Origin: Leptolinea sp.
GTDB lineage: Bacteria > Chloroflexota > Anaerolineae > Anaerolineales > Anaerolineaceae
Assembly (NCBI GenBank): GCA_012798535.1
Contig: JAAZMZ010000015.1
Location: 1 to 40,556 of the forward strand
Length of the DNA stretch: 40,556 bases
Reading direction: 5' to 3'
The notes under the pieces are model-generated. The model saw only the letters and a list, made by a program, of their open reading frames with translations, did no database searches and was not told the origin of the DNA. This document shows, one piece after another, positions 24,590 through 32,793 of this stretch. Numbering within the stretch: position 1 is the stretch's first letter; every line of letters begins with the position of its first letter. Both the position numbers and the translations under genes were made by a program.

Positions 24590-25765
24590 ATGGCTTTAAA
24601 AGAACTTACCGGGTTGAATTGGCCGCTAGTCTTCACGATCATCGTGTTGATTATTTTAGCCGCTGTAGAAATTTATTCTTCACGGATAAACCAGGGAAAG
24701 AACTTCCCATGGGTGGCACTATTAACCGCAGCCCTGATCGTTGCCGGGCTATGGATATCGGCATCAATCGTCAGGATATTGGCTCTTGATGTTGCCGCGT
24801 TATTGCTTGCCTGGTTTGTATGGCAGCAAGATAAAAAAGCTGGACAGTTATTCCTTTCAGCGGTGTTGGTTGGTTCCATACTTATTGCAATCGGTATGGC
24901 GGTTGGTGGATTGTTTGGCAATGAAGCATCAACCGCGCCTGAAGGAACCACACTGAAAATCGTAATCTGCCTAATTCTGGTTGGATTTGCTATTAAATTA
25001 GCTGCTATCCCCTTTTCTTTCTGGTTGGCACCTCTGGCAGAGAAATCCACACCGATGACGGCTGTGTTGGTCATAAGCCTGTTGGACATGGCAGAGTTGG
25101 GTGAACTGGCCATGCTGCGGGTCGAAGCACCCTGGCTCTTCACAAGCGTCCAGGTTGTATGGATTGTGCTCGCATTACTTAGCATGTTTGGCGGCGCAAT
25201 GCTCGCTATGGCTCAGACAAATATCCGCCGAATGTTGGCTTTTTCAACGATTGATGACATCGGCTACCTAATCCTGGGAATAACAGCCGGCTCAGTCGGC
25301 GGAATTCTGGGTGCACTTATAGGGGCCCTGTCACATAGCCTGTGTAAATTTTTATTATTTGGCGCGGTCGGAGTGGCCGAAAAAGACCTTAAACATCCTT
25401 TGACACTGAATGATAATGGACAGGCTTCGAAGAACCCGGTTGCAGGTGCCGCTTTTATCGCAGGCGCACTTGGGATGATCGGAGTTCCCCCTCTCATGGG
25501 ATTTCTCGGCCGGTGGCGTCTGTATTTTTCCGGTATTGAAATTGGAGGCCTGGTTCTGGGTATCACAATGGCGCTGGCTACCGCGCTTGCTCTCCTGTAC
25601 TACGTAAGGGCCATTCATCGTGTTTGGTTGGGACAGCCTTCTGGCGATAACAAAAAAAACAAAGTGAAAATTTCACAGATCGATTTGAGCTTCATTTTTT
25701 TGATCATATTGATGATCATTGCTTGCCTGTTCCCGGGTATTCTTCCTGGAATCGGCGGGAGGTAA
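24590..25765 (+). CDS. Second antiporter-like membrane subunit (NuoN/NuoM/HyfF-like, short)
   Basis: A 391-residue membrane protein, shorter than typical NuoM/N (about 480). It keeps the core features: IPFSFWLAPLAEKSTPMTAV, the MLAFSTIDDIGYLILGITAG helix and SHSLCKFLLFGAVGVAEKDL. ATG 24590 is preceded by GGAGG; the TTG start at 24578 would overlap that site. It would form another ion-translocating unit of the hydrogenase membrane arm. No NuoK-like (HyfE) subunit is encoded nearby, so the arm is compact. Confidence 0.85.
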   Translation: MALKELTGLNWPLVFTIIVLIILAAVEIYSSRINQGKNFPWVALLTAALIVAGLWISASIVRILALDVAALLLAWFVWQQDKKAGQLFLSAVLVGSILIAIGMAVGGLFGNEASTAPEGTTLKIVICLILVGFAIKLAAIPFSFWLAPLAEKSTPMTAVLVISLLDMAELGELAMLRVEAPWLFTSVQVVWIVLALLSMFGGAMLAMAQTNIRRMLAFSTIDDIGYLILGITAGSVGGILGALIGALSHSLCKFLLFGAVGVAEKDLKHPLTLNDNGQASKNPVAGAAFIAGALGMIGVPPLMGFLGRWRLYFSGIEIGGLVLGITMALATALALLYYVRAIHRVWLGQPSGDNKKNKVKISQIDLSFIFLIILMIIACLFPGILPGIGGR

Positions 25766-25768
25766 TTC

Positions 25769-26239
25769 ATGAGCAATATTTTTTCACGCCTGATAGAAAA
25801 ATCACGCAAGCGGTCCCCCTGGGTTTACAGGATCAACGCGGGTTCATGCAATGGCTGCGATATTGAAGTAGCTCCCTGCTTCAGCCCTCGATATGATGGC
25901 GAACAAATCGGCGCTCTTCTTCAGGGAAGCCCCAAACACGCCGATATCCTATTAATTTCAGGCCCCATAACCCTTCGCACAAAAGATATGGTTAAGGATG
26001 TTTATGACCAGATTCCTTCACCCAAAGCTGTTATTGCGCTCGGATCGTGTCCGGCTACTGGAAATTTATTCCATGACAGCCCCACAATTGTAGGATCCGC
26101 TGAAGCAGTAATACCTGTAGACCTGTACGTTCCAGGTTGCCCTCCCCGCCCGCAGGCAATTCTTGAAGCTATCCAGACCGCGGCCAGCCTGCTTGAAAAA
26201 GGTGAAACTCGCAGCCAAAAGGAGGTTACCAATGGCTGA
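25769..26239 (+). CDS. Group 4 [NiFe] hydrogenase small subunit (NuoB/EchC-like)
   Basis: The 156-residue protein is a NuoB-type small subunit. It carries the four cysteines of the proximal [4Fe-4S] cluster: CNGCDIE (Cys27, Cys30), GSCPATG (Cys94) and PGCPPRP (Cys124). It passes electrons between the ferredoxin-like subunit and the NiFe site in the large subunit. ATG 25769 has GGGAGGT six nt upstream. It is embedded in the hydrogenase operon and overlaps the next gene by 8 nt. Confidence 0.93.
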   Translation: MSNIFSRLIEKSRKRSPWVYRINAGSCNGCDIEVAPCFSPRYDGEQIGALLQGSPKHADILLISGPITLRTKDMVKDVYDQIPSPKAVIALGSCPATGNLFHDSPTIVGSAEAVIPVDLYVPGCPPRPQAILEAIQTAASLLEKGETRSQKEVTNG

Positions 26240-27143
26240 TTGGTGGTTTAAATCCATACTGGCGCTCTTGATCTGGCCAGGGTTGCTTGGCAGTGCAGTA
26301 TTTGGCTGGTTTCTACTCTGGATGAGTCGGAAATTTGTCGCTCGGCTACAGGGCCGGCAGGGGCCTCCATTCTTTCAGCCGTTCTACGATTTCTGGAAGC
26401 TGGTGGGCAAGAAAACGATTATTCCAAAGGGTGTAAACCCCGCGGTGTTTTATGCGCTTCCAATTATCAGCGTGATATCCATTGTTTTCGCTCTGGCATT
26501 GTTGCCAGTTCCTGGCAGCTCGGCCATCTCGTTTGAAGGTGATCTAATTCTCCTGGTTTATCTGCTCGAGATGCCCGTTCTGATGGATGTCATCGCGGGT
26601 TATGTAACACGTTCCGTTTACGCGCAAATTGGCGCAATGCGGGAGGCCGTATTGACGATCGCGTACAATTTGCCATTTCTCGGCGCGTTGATCGCGTTAT
26701 CGATTAAATTGCATTCCTTCAAACTGGCTGCCCTCGCGTCCGCCCCTGTATCGGTGGCCACCATTCTGGCATCCGTTGCCCTTTTCGTCGCTCTACTGGC
26801 TCAATTGAAAGTGAATCCATTCTCCATTCCTAACGCGGAACAGGAGATTGTCGCGGGTATTCACATTGAATATAACGGGCTTCCCCTGGCATTGTTCGAA
26901 TTGACGCATGCTCTGGAGACTTCGTTGCTGGTGGGTTTGATATCTATCTTATTCATGGGTTTGTTTGAAATTGCCTGGTTGAAATTGGTAGTTTTTCTGG
27001 CAGTCGCGCTCATCATCATTTTATTGACAAACATAACCGCGGCTGGGACGGCACGTCTGAAAGTTCAGCATGCTTTCAAATTCTATTGGACCTGGGGCAT
27101 TGCGGCAACTGTACTGGTCGTTGCCGCCGTCTTGATCCTTTAA
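26232..27143 (+). CDS. Group 4 hydrogenase membrane anchor subunit (NuoH/EchB/HycD-like)
   Basis: About 303 residues with 8 membrane spans. NuoH-family landmarks include RKFVARLQGRQGPPFFQPFYD after the first helix, EMPVLMDVIAGYVTR, and IPNAEQEIVAGIHIEYNGLP. It links the soluble hydrogenase arm to the ion-translocating subunits. ATG 26232 follows AAAGGAGG; the frame's earlier start at 26163 lies deep in the small-subunit gene. It overlaps that gene by 8 nt, which implies translational coupling. Confidence 0.93.
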   Translation: MADWWFKSILALLIWPGLLGSAVFGWFLLWMSRKFVARLQGRQGPPFFQPFYDFWKLVGKKTIIPKGVNPAVFYALPIISVISIVFALALLPVPGSSAISFEGDLILLVYLLEMPVLMDVIAGYVTRSVYAQIGAMREAVLTIAYNLPFLGALIALSIKLHSFKLAALASAPVSVATILASVALFVALLAQLKVNPFSIPNAEQEIVAGIHIEYNGLPLALFELTHALETSLLVGLISILFMGLFEIAWLKLVVFLAVALIIILLTNITAAGTARLKVQHAFKFYWTWGIAATVLVVAAVLIL

Positions 27144-27158
27144 TAGGTAGAATAGAGA

Positions 27159-27677
27159 ATGAATATCCTTCAGATCATCTTAAAAAACGCAGGAAAACAA
27201 TCTCGCACGCGCAAACCGGATGACAGGGTACCTTTTCCCGTAGATTTTCGGGGTGAGTTATCACACAACGCACTCCAGTGCACCCTTTGCGGTACCTGTA
27301 CTTATGTCTGCTCTCCCGCGGCCATTGAGATTACCCAGGAAGATGACATGGGTCATTGGGATTATGACGCCGGACAATGTACATTTTGTGGCAGATGTGT
27401 TGAGTATTGTCCAACGAAAGCACTGTCATTTCTGCAAAATTCAACCCCTCTCGCTAACAACCGGCCTCAACAAAAGACATTCCATGTAGTGGAATATCAG
27501 AAATGTACCCGTTGCGGAACAAAAATAATTCCCCTGGCTTATGAGACTTTGGTCCACCTGTATCATTCGGAAGAAGCAGCGAAAAAAGCAGTAGAAATTC
27601 ATAAGCTATGCGAAAAATGCCGCAATAGACTCCAGAGTCAGACTTTAAAATCTGGTATTAGCGGTTCCAGAGACTAA
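27159..27677 (+). CDS. Group 4 hydrogenase ferredoxin-like subunit (NuoI/HyfH/EchF-like)
   Basis: The 172-residue protein has two [4Fe-4S] motifs, CTLCGTCTYVCSP and CTFCGRCVEYCPTKA, the entry point for electrons from ferredoxin. The C-terminus adds two CxxC pairs (KCTRCGTK, then LCEKCRNRL), resembling a small zinc-ribbon or rubredoxin-like knuckle as in HyfH/HycF-type subunits. It lies 15 nt after the NuoH-like gene and overlaps the following frame. Confidence 0.9.
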   Translation: MNILQIILKNAGKQSRTRKPDDRVPFPVDFRGELSHNALQCTLCGTCTYVCSPAAIEITQEDDMGHWDYDAGQCTFCGRCVEYCPTKALSFLQNSTPLANNRPQQKTFHVVEYQKCTRCGTKIIPLAYETLVHLYHSEEAAKKAVEIHKLCEKCRNRLQSQTLKSGISGSRD

Positions 27678-27691
27678 TGGTGGAGGTCCTT

Positions 27692-28126
27692 ATGAATGAT
27701 CAAATAAACAGATTTATGCAATTGGCCAGACTGGAAAAACCCGAAGACCGCGTTGATGGGATATGGTTCACCGCACCCGGTGTAGACAGAAATGCTTTAA
27801 CCGGTGCGGCGAATGAATTGAAATTTCGCCTTTCAACCGCGACATGCCTTGAACGCGGTGATGGTGAATTTGATGTGATCTATCACTTTGTTCACGAATC
27901 TCTAGCGGTCAATGTTCGCACCACAACAAAATCGCAACATATGCCTTCCCTCGCAAGATTTTTACCTTCTGCCAGTTGGATCGAGCGGGAAATGCATGAT
28001 CTCTATGCCGTCACCTTTGACGGCCATCCGGATCCGCGCCCCCTCGTGCGGCCGCCTCAAATGCCAGAAGGCTTTTTTCGCAAATCTGCCGCGGAGTCTC
28101 TTTTGAAAGAAAGCGAGGCGAAATAA
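27692..28126 (+). CDS. Group 4 hydrogenase NuoC-like subunit
   Basis: A 144-residue NuoC-family (30 kDa subunit) protein. It ends in the typical block ASWIEREMHDLYAVTFDGHP, then DPRPLVRP. ATG 27692 has GTGGAGG upstream; the in-frame ATG at 27677 overlaps the previous stop and lacks a site. NuoC/EchD-like proteins support the large subunit structurally and lack cofactors. It precedes the large subunit gene by a single nucleotide. Confidence 0.9.
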   Translation: MNDQINRFMQLARLEKPEDRVDGIWFTAPGVDRNALTGAANELKFRLSTATCLERGDGEFDVIYHFVHESLAVNVRTTTKSQHMPSLARFLPSASWIEREMHDLYAVTFDGHPDPRPLVRPPQMPEGFFRKSAAESLLKESEAK

Positions 28127-28127
28127 C

Positions 28128-29207
28128 ATGCCATATAAACTTGCTTTGGGTCCGCTTCATCCAGCATATGAAGAGCCCTACAAACTGACTCTTTCCTGCA
28201 AAGGTGAAGTTGTCGAAGATGTTCAGGTTGAAGTAGGCTTTGTAATGCGGTCTATTGAATTGCTTACTCAGCGTCGGAATTACATCCGCGACCTGGTTCT
28301 GGTTGAACACGTTTGTGGTATTTGTTCAAATGTGCATGCCAGTACCATGGCAATGGCAGTGGAAAAAATTGGCAATATTACCGTTCCCGATCGAGCCCGG
28401 TACATACGCACCATCATGGGCGAACTTGAACGTTTGCATTCCCATCTCCTCTGGGCCGGCATCGGCTCAGAAGATATCGGTTATCACAGTATGTTCATGG
28501 AGATTTATCAACTTCGTGAACAGGTAATGGACATTCTGGAAGCCATTTCTGGCAACCGGGTGAATTACGGAATGATCACTCTTGGCGGTGTAACACGCGA
28601 CATAACTGATCCTAAAAGCCTTCTGGCGATGGCAGAAAAAGTTAAGGCGGGCATTGAAAAGGTCGTCATCCCCATCTTCACCCAGGATAAAACCATCATC
28701 GCGCGCTCTAAAGGTATCGGGATTTTATCCAGAGAGGATGCCCTGACGTATGGCACCGTCGGTCCACTGGCCCGCGCTTCCGGAATTCAAGAGGATATCC
28801 GCGAAACCTTCCCATATGCCGCATACGCCGATCTCGGATTCAAGAAAGTTGTTCTGGATACCTGCGATGTTCAGGCCCGCGTCATTGTGAGGGCGCTGGA
28901 AATGCTCGAATCCGTCCGGTTAATTGAGGAAGCCCTGAAGAATATGCCTGCCGGCCCGATCCGTCCCGAACAAGTTCCACTAACAATCCCTGCCGGTGAA
29001 GCCACCGCCCGGTCTGAAGCTCCCCGTGGTGAGGTATTCTACTATGTAAAGTCGGATGGGTCCGATACCCCTGCCCGTGTAAAAATCCGCACTCCATCCT
29101 TCATGAACATCCCTTCCATCAGGGCAATGGTCAAAGGACAGTACCTGGCCGATATGCCGCTGATCCAGGCGTCCATCGATCCCTGCTGTTCCTGTACAGA
29201 CCGGTAA
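28128..29207 (+). CDS. Group 4 [NiFe] hydrogenase large (catalytic) subunit (NuoD/EchE-like)
   Basis: The 359-residue protein keeps both nickel-binding motifs: EHVCGICSNVH (Cys63, Cys66) and DPCCSCTDR (Cys353, Cys356). This marks a real [NiFe] hydrogenase rather than a complex I NuoD, which lacks them. The chain ends exactly at the Arg after the last motif, so there is no C-terminal extension for a maturation protease, as reported for CooH- and EchE-type subunits. With the ferredoxin-like and antiporter-like subunits it should evolve H2 from reduced ferredoxin and pump ions, or run in reverse. No hyp maturation genes lie in the window. Confidence 0.94.
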   Translation: MPYKLALGPLHPAYEEPYKLTLSCKGEVVEDVQVEVGFVMRSIELLTQRRNYIRDLVLVEHVCGICSNVHASTMAMAVEKIGNITVPDRARYIRTIMGELERLHSHLLWAGIGSEDIGYHSMFMEIYQLREQVMDILEAISGNRVNYGMITLGGVTRDITDPKSLLAMAEKVKAGIEKVVIPIFTQDKTIIARSKGIGILSREDALTYGTVGPLARASGIQEDIRETFPYAAYADLGFKKVVLDTCDVQARVIVRALEMLESVRLIEEALKNMPAGPIRPEQVPLTIPAGEATARSEAPRGEVFYYVKSDGSDTPARVKIRTPSFMNIPSIRAMVKGQYLADMPLIQASIDPCCSCTDR

Positions 29208-29246
29208 AAATCTGCAAAACACCGGATCAAATCATTGTCATTTATC

Positions 29247-29283
29247 TATGAACCTGTTGATGGGTTTCATCAACAGGTTCATA
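29247..29283 (+). terminator. Long stem-loop after the hydrogenase operon
   Basis: TATGAACCTGTTGATG (29247-29262) pairs perfectly with CATCAACAGGTTCATA (29268-29283) over the loop GGTTT. The 16-bp stem lies 39 nt after the large-subunit stop. There is no long T-run afterwards, but the position argues for a transcript end, and it could act for both strands. Confidence 0.75.
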
Positions 29284-29366
29284 ATTATCTGATTCCACCG
29301 GCTAAGTTTTGTATAATGGTTTTTTGATCATTCAAAAAAGGCGCTTGAGGTTTCAGGTTTAATACA

Positions 29367-30509
29367 ATGGAAAAGATCTTTTCACAGGACGAAATCTACC
29401 GTTATTCCCGCCACCTGATGATTCCAGAAGTAGGGTTGGAAGGTCAAAGAAAATTGAAAGAAAGTTCCATGCTGCTTATTGGTGCCGGAGGCCTCGGCTC
29501 TCCGGCTGCCTACTATCTGGCAGCCGCCGGCATCGGGCATATCGGTCTGGTGGACAACGATGTTGTTGATGTCTCGAACCTGCAACGCCAGATCCTTCAT
29601 GACACAGCGCATGTGGGCAAATTGAAAGCAGAATCAGGAAAAGACAAACTGCTGGCGATAAATCCTTTTATTGAAGTCGATGCCATCAGCACGTTTTTCA
29701 ACGCGGACACAGCCATAGAAATTTCCAGAGGGTATGACATTATTCTGGATTGCACCGATAACTTCGCCACCCGCTACCTGATCAATGACCTGTGCGTTCT
29801 AACCGGGAAACCGGAAGTGTATGGCGCTATCTACCGATTTGAAGGCCAGATCAGTGTGTTCGACGCGAAAATCGGACCGTGCTATCGATGCCTGTTTCCG
29901 AATGTGCCCCCTCCAGAACTGTCTCCCAGTTGCTCTGACACGGGTGTGTTTGGAATTCTACCGGGTGTGGTAGGCACCATGATGGCTACAGAGGCAATAA
30001 AACTGGCATTGGGCATTGGAACACCCCTAATCGGTCAATTCATGATCTACGACGGTCTGGAAACCTCATTTCATAAAGTATCTTTCCAAAAACAAGCCGG
30101 CTGTCTGGTCTGCGGTGATAATCCCACCATCCATACATTAACAGATTCAGCCGCTTCTTGCGAGGATTCAAGCCTCTATACTCTTACCCCGGAAGACAGG
30201 ATCACCCCCGAAGAACTGCACAAAAAACTCCAGGGGAACAAATCTATCACTCTGCTGGATGTCCGCGCCCCGGTTGAACTTCAGATATCTGCCATACCCG
30301 GAGCGATCAATATTCCACTTGAAAGACTTCCTGAAAGAATGGATGAACTGGACAGGCAAAAAGAGACCGTGGTTTTTTGCCGCTCAGGGCGCCGATCTGC
30401 GCGAGCTGTGTCACTTTTAAAAAATGCCGGGTTCGCATCCGTTAAAAATTTAACCGGTGGAATAAATGCCTGGATTTCATTATTCGAACCCGATACATAC
30501 CGATATTAG
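29367..30509 (+). CDS. moeB: MoeB/ThiF-type adenylyltransferase with C-terminal rhodanese domain
   Basis: The 380-residue protein has an E1-like ThiF domain (residues 1-245): GAGGLGSPAAYYLAAAG nucleotide-binding loop, DNDVVDVSNLQRQILHD, and CSDTGVFGILPG around the catalytic loop. Zinc-type CxxC pairs are CYRCLFPN and CLVCGDNP. A rhodanese domain follows (about 275-375) with active-site CRSGRRS. It adenylylates the GlyGly end of MoaD-like proteins, and the rhodanese part can deliver the sulfur, as in MOCS3. It is the only such enzyme seen here and must serve up to three GlyGly carriers. A TATAAT lies at 29312-29317 upstream with no good -35. Confidence 0.93.
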   Translation: MEKIFSQDEIYRYSRHLMIPEVGLEGQRKLKESSMLLIGAGGLGSPAAYYLAAAGIGHIGLVDNDVVDVSNLQRQILHDTAHVGKLKAESGKDKLLAINPFIEVDAISTFFNADTAIEISRGYDIILDCTDNFATRYLINDLCVLTGKPEVYGAIYRFEGQISVFDAKIGPCYRCLFPNVPPPELSPSCSDTGVFGILPGVVGTMMATEAIKLALGIGTPLIGQFMIYDGLETSFHKVSFQKQAGCLVCGDNPTIHTLTDSAASCEDSSLYTLTPEDRITPEELHKKLQGNKSITLLDVRAPVELQISAIPGAINIPLERLPERMDELDRQKETVVFCRSGRRSARAVSLLKNAGFASVKNLTGGINAWISLFEPDTYRY

Positions 30510-30513
30510 GCAA

Positions 30514-31608
30514 TCACGTCCAACGAACCTCTCCACTGTTTTTTCCATCATAGCCTCCCATGTTGGAAAGGATCTGTTGAAACCTGTCTGTCTTCAACCA
30601 GGATATCAATTCCTGCACAGGTTGTGACTTGAAGAATTTTTCTTTCACGATGAAGTCATAACACTCAAGGGTTTCAAATATGAAATCCAAATCATAAGCT
30701 CTGGCAGCTGCTTCTAACCCCAACCCAACGTCCGCTTTCCCCTCTGATACCTCCAGGGCAACTTCTGCGTGGTTGGTCTTTTGATTTTCAAATCCAATGA
30801 TTGCCACAGGATCAATTCCATGTTTGCTTAAGAGCGCGTCAAGGTACACTCGCGTACCAGAGCCGGCATGGCGGTTTACAAAACGGATATCTGACCGGGC
30901 CAGATCCTGTGTAGATTGAAAACTTTTTGGGTTTCCACGCCTCATCAGCCACCCCAACCGGCGGTTGGCCATGGTGATCATCGCCATTTTCTCACCTGGA
31001 AATAGTGTTTTCAACATATTTGTGTTATATGTTTCAGTTTCCCTGTCCCAAAGATGTGAACCGGCGATATCCACCTTGCCATCGGCCAGAGTCATTAACC
31101 CGGCCAGGCTGCCTGAGAAATTGATATTCAGGTTGTAACGCACTGAGACTTCATTAAAGTGTGTGGCAATCCACGCGACAACCGGATCATGACTGCCAGC
31201 GAAGAGAATTGTCTGCTGCGTGGAAATGTTCTGCGAATGAGAGACTTTGCGCCAGCGTTCCATGGCTACCCGGAATGCGTCTTCCACTTCCACCGGGGTG
31301 TATCCTGATGTTAAGAGCTCAATAAGAAATTTTTCGGATTGGTTGATCAAGCTAGCCTGACGAAGCGTATCTGCCGGCTTTACAGGGACCATGCCGGTTA
31401 CCCGGGTTCCTTTACCGATATGGCTTTTCACCAATCCTTCTTCGGCCAGTTTCTGATACGACCTTTGTGCTGTTCCAAGCGTGCAATGCCAGGTTTCAGA
31501 GATTGACCGCAATGATGGGAGAGAATCCCCTGTCTTATATAGCCCGTTGAAAATATCCCGGCGTAAAGAAGCAGCAATCTGTATGTATTGGTATTTTTCA
31601 TCGTCCAT
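30514..31608 (-). CDS. GntR-type HTH regulator fused to a PBP-like domain, probable tup regulator
   Basis: About 364 residues. Residues 1-70 are a GntR-type winged HTH (GDSLPSLRSISETWHCTLGT, then AEEGLVKSHIGKGTRV). After a helical linker (about 75-120) comes the PBP-like domain (about 130-350) with SHLWDRETETYNTNML, MRRGNPKSFQSTQDLARSD and HAGSGTRVYLDALLSK. The same motifs occur in the ArsR-PBP and MoeA-PBP proteins of this window. It is transcribed divergently from tupABC and likely controls tungstate uptake by sensing the oxyanion. ATG 31608 is preferred over GTG 31617, because GAGTGGG can serve as its ribosome-binding site; this is not certain. Confidence 0.88.
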   Translation of the reverse strand: MDDEKYQYIQIAASLRRDIFNGLYKTGDSLPSLRSISETWHCTLGTAQRSYQKLAEEGLVKSHIGKGTRVTGMVPVKPADTLRQASLINQSEKFLIELLTSGYTPVEVEDAFRVAMERWRKVSHSQNISTQQTILFAGSHDPVVAWIATHFNEVSVRYNLNINFSGSLAGLMTLADGKVDIAGSHLWDRETETYNTNMLKTLFPGEKMAMITMANRRLGWLMRRGNPKSFQSTQDLARSDIRFVNRHAGSGTRVYLDALLSKHGIDPVAIIGFENQKTNHAEVALEVSEGKADVGLGLEAAARAYDLDFIFETLECYDFIVKEKFFKSQPVQELISWLKTDRFQQILSNMGGYDGKNSGEVRWT

Positions 31609-31640
31609 AATACCCACTCATTATAGTGCGTCTATCGCGA

Positions 31641-31658
31641 AGATGTGCGAATACATCT
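31641..31658. promoter_or_regulatory. Inverted repeat next to the tup -35 box, operator candidate
   Basis: AGATGT-N6-ACATCT (31641-31658) is a perfect inverted repeat ending 1 nt before the -35 box, in the divergent region between the GntR-PBP gene and tupA. The AT-rich pair GTATAT (31682-31687) and ATATAC (31705-31710), which straddles the -10 and start site, is an alternative site. Confidence 0.4.
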
Positions 31659-31659
31659 A

Positions 31660-31688
31660 TTGACATTAAAAATCATCAAGTGTATATT
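31660..31688 (+). promoter_or_regulatory. Predicted sigma-70 promoter of tupABC
   Basis: TTGACA (31660-31665), a 17-nt spacer and TATATT (31683-31688) make a near-consensus promoter. Transcription would start near 31695, about 115 nt before the tupA start. Confidence 0.75.
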
Positions 31689-31809
31689 ATATGTATTATT
31701 GTCTATATACTTTTATACAGTTGAATTAGATAATTTCCAACTTTGTGCATTTTTCCGGCTGCTGTTTTTGGCCAATTGATCAAATTGATACTTTATGCAA
31801 GGATACATA

Positions 31810-32787
31810 ATGAAGAAGAGAATTTTGTCGTTAGTCAGTTTTGTGATGCTTATCTGTATGGTTCTGGTTGCCTGTACGCCAGCTGCCTCCACCACAGAAA
31901 CCACGAAACCCGCTGACACCGCAATACCCGCCAAATCTGCCGATACCACCTCCCCCGCGGATGCCGCAGCCAAACCGGCAGCTTCCACAACAGCTCCCAC
32001 AGCTCGCCCTGATGCGTCCACCAGTAAAGAAATCATCCTGGCCACTACTTCAAGCACCCGTGATTCTGGTCTGCTTGATGTGTTGCTGCCGGTTTTCGAA
32101 AAAGCCACCGGCTACACCATCAAGATGGTTGCCGTGGGAACAGGCCAGGCATTAACCATGGGCAAGGAAGGTAACGCTGATGTCCTTCTCGTCCATGCAC
32201 CTGCCTCAGAAGAAGAATACATGAGCGGTGGATTCGGTAAGGAACGGTCACTGGTGATGCACAATGACTTTATCATTGTTGGACCCAAAGATGACCCTGC
32301 CAAGATTAAAGGCGCTGCCTCTACTGTTGACGCTTACAAAGCCATCTCCGATTCAAAGACCATTTTCGTTTCCCGCGGTGACGATTCCGGTACGAACAAA
32401 GCGGAGCTTACCCTCTGGAAATCCGCCAAAGTCACTCCCGAAGGCGACTGGTATCTGAAGACCGGTCAGGGTATGGGTGACACGCTGCGCATTGCTTCAG
32501 AAAAAGCCGGCTACACCTTCACCGATCGTGCCACGTACCTCTCCATGAAAGACACCCTCGATCTGGAGATCCTGTACGAAGGCGACAAAGCCCTGCTGAA
32601 TATTTACCACGTGATCACCGTCAACCCCGATAAATGGCCAAAAATCAACTACACCGGCGCCAAAGCGTTCGCCGATTGGATGGTTGCGGCCGATACCCAA
32701 AAGATGATCGCCGAATTTGGCAAAGAGAAATATGGCCAGGCTCTGTTTATCGCTGATGCTGGCAAAGACGAGGATACAGTAAAATAA
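31810..32787 (+). CDS. tupA: Tungstate ABC transporter substrate-binding lipoprotein TupA
   Basis: A 325-residue lipoprotein. The signal peptide ends in the lipobox VLVAC, followed by a Thr/Ala/Pro-rich linker to about residue 75. The binding domain starts with the TupA signature ATTSSTRDSGLLDVLLPVFE and continues GNADVLLVHAPASEEEYM and VSRGDDSGTNKAELTLWK, residues of the oxyanion pocket. TupA proteins bind tungstate very tightly. ATG 31810 starts the signal peptide; the ATG at 31795 would add five residues before it. It is followed by the permease and ATPase genes and fits the many tungsten-enzyme genes nearby. Confidence 0.94.
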   Translation: MKKRILSLVSFVMLICMVLVACTPAASTTETTKPADTAIPAKSADTTSPADAAAKPAASTTAPTARPDASTSKEIILATTSSTRDSGLLDVLLPVFEKATGYTIKMVAVGTGQALTMGKEGNADVLLVHAPASEEEYMSGGFGKERSLVMHNDFIIVGPKDDPAKIKGAASTVDAYKAISDSKTIFVSRGDDSGTNKAELTLWKSAKVTPEGDWYLKTGQGMGDTLRIASEKAGYTFTDRATYLSMKDTLDLEILYEGDKALLNIYHVITVNPDKWPKINYTGAKAFADWMVAADTQKMIAEFGKEKYGQALFIADAGKDEDTVK

Positions 32788-32793
32788 CCGGTT

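Noticed and set aside
22738..29207. Interpretation as respiratory complex I
   Set aside because: The large subunit has both CxxC nickel motifs and the NuoE/F/G/A/J/K genes are absent, so a group 4 hydrogenase fits better.
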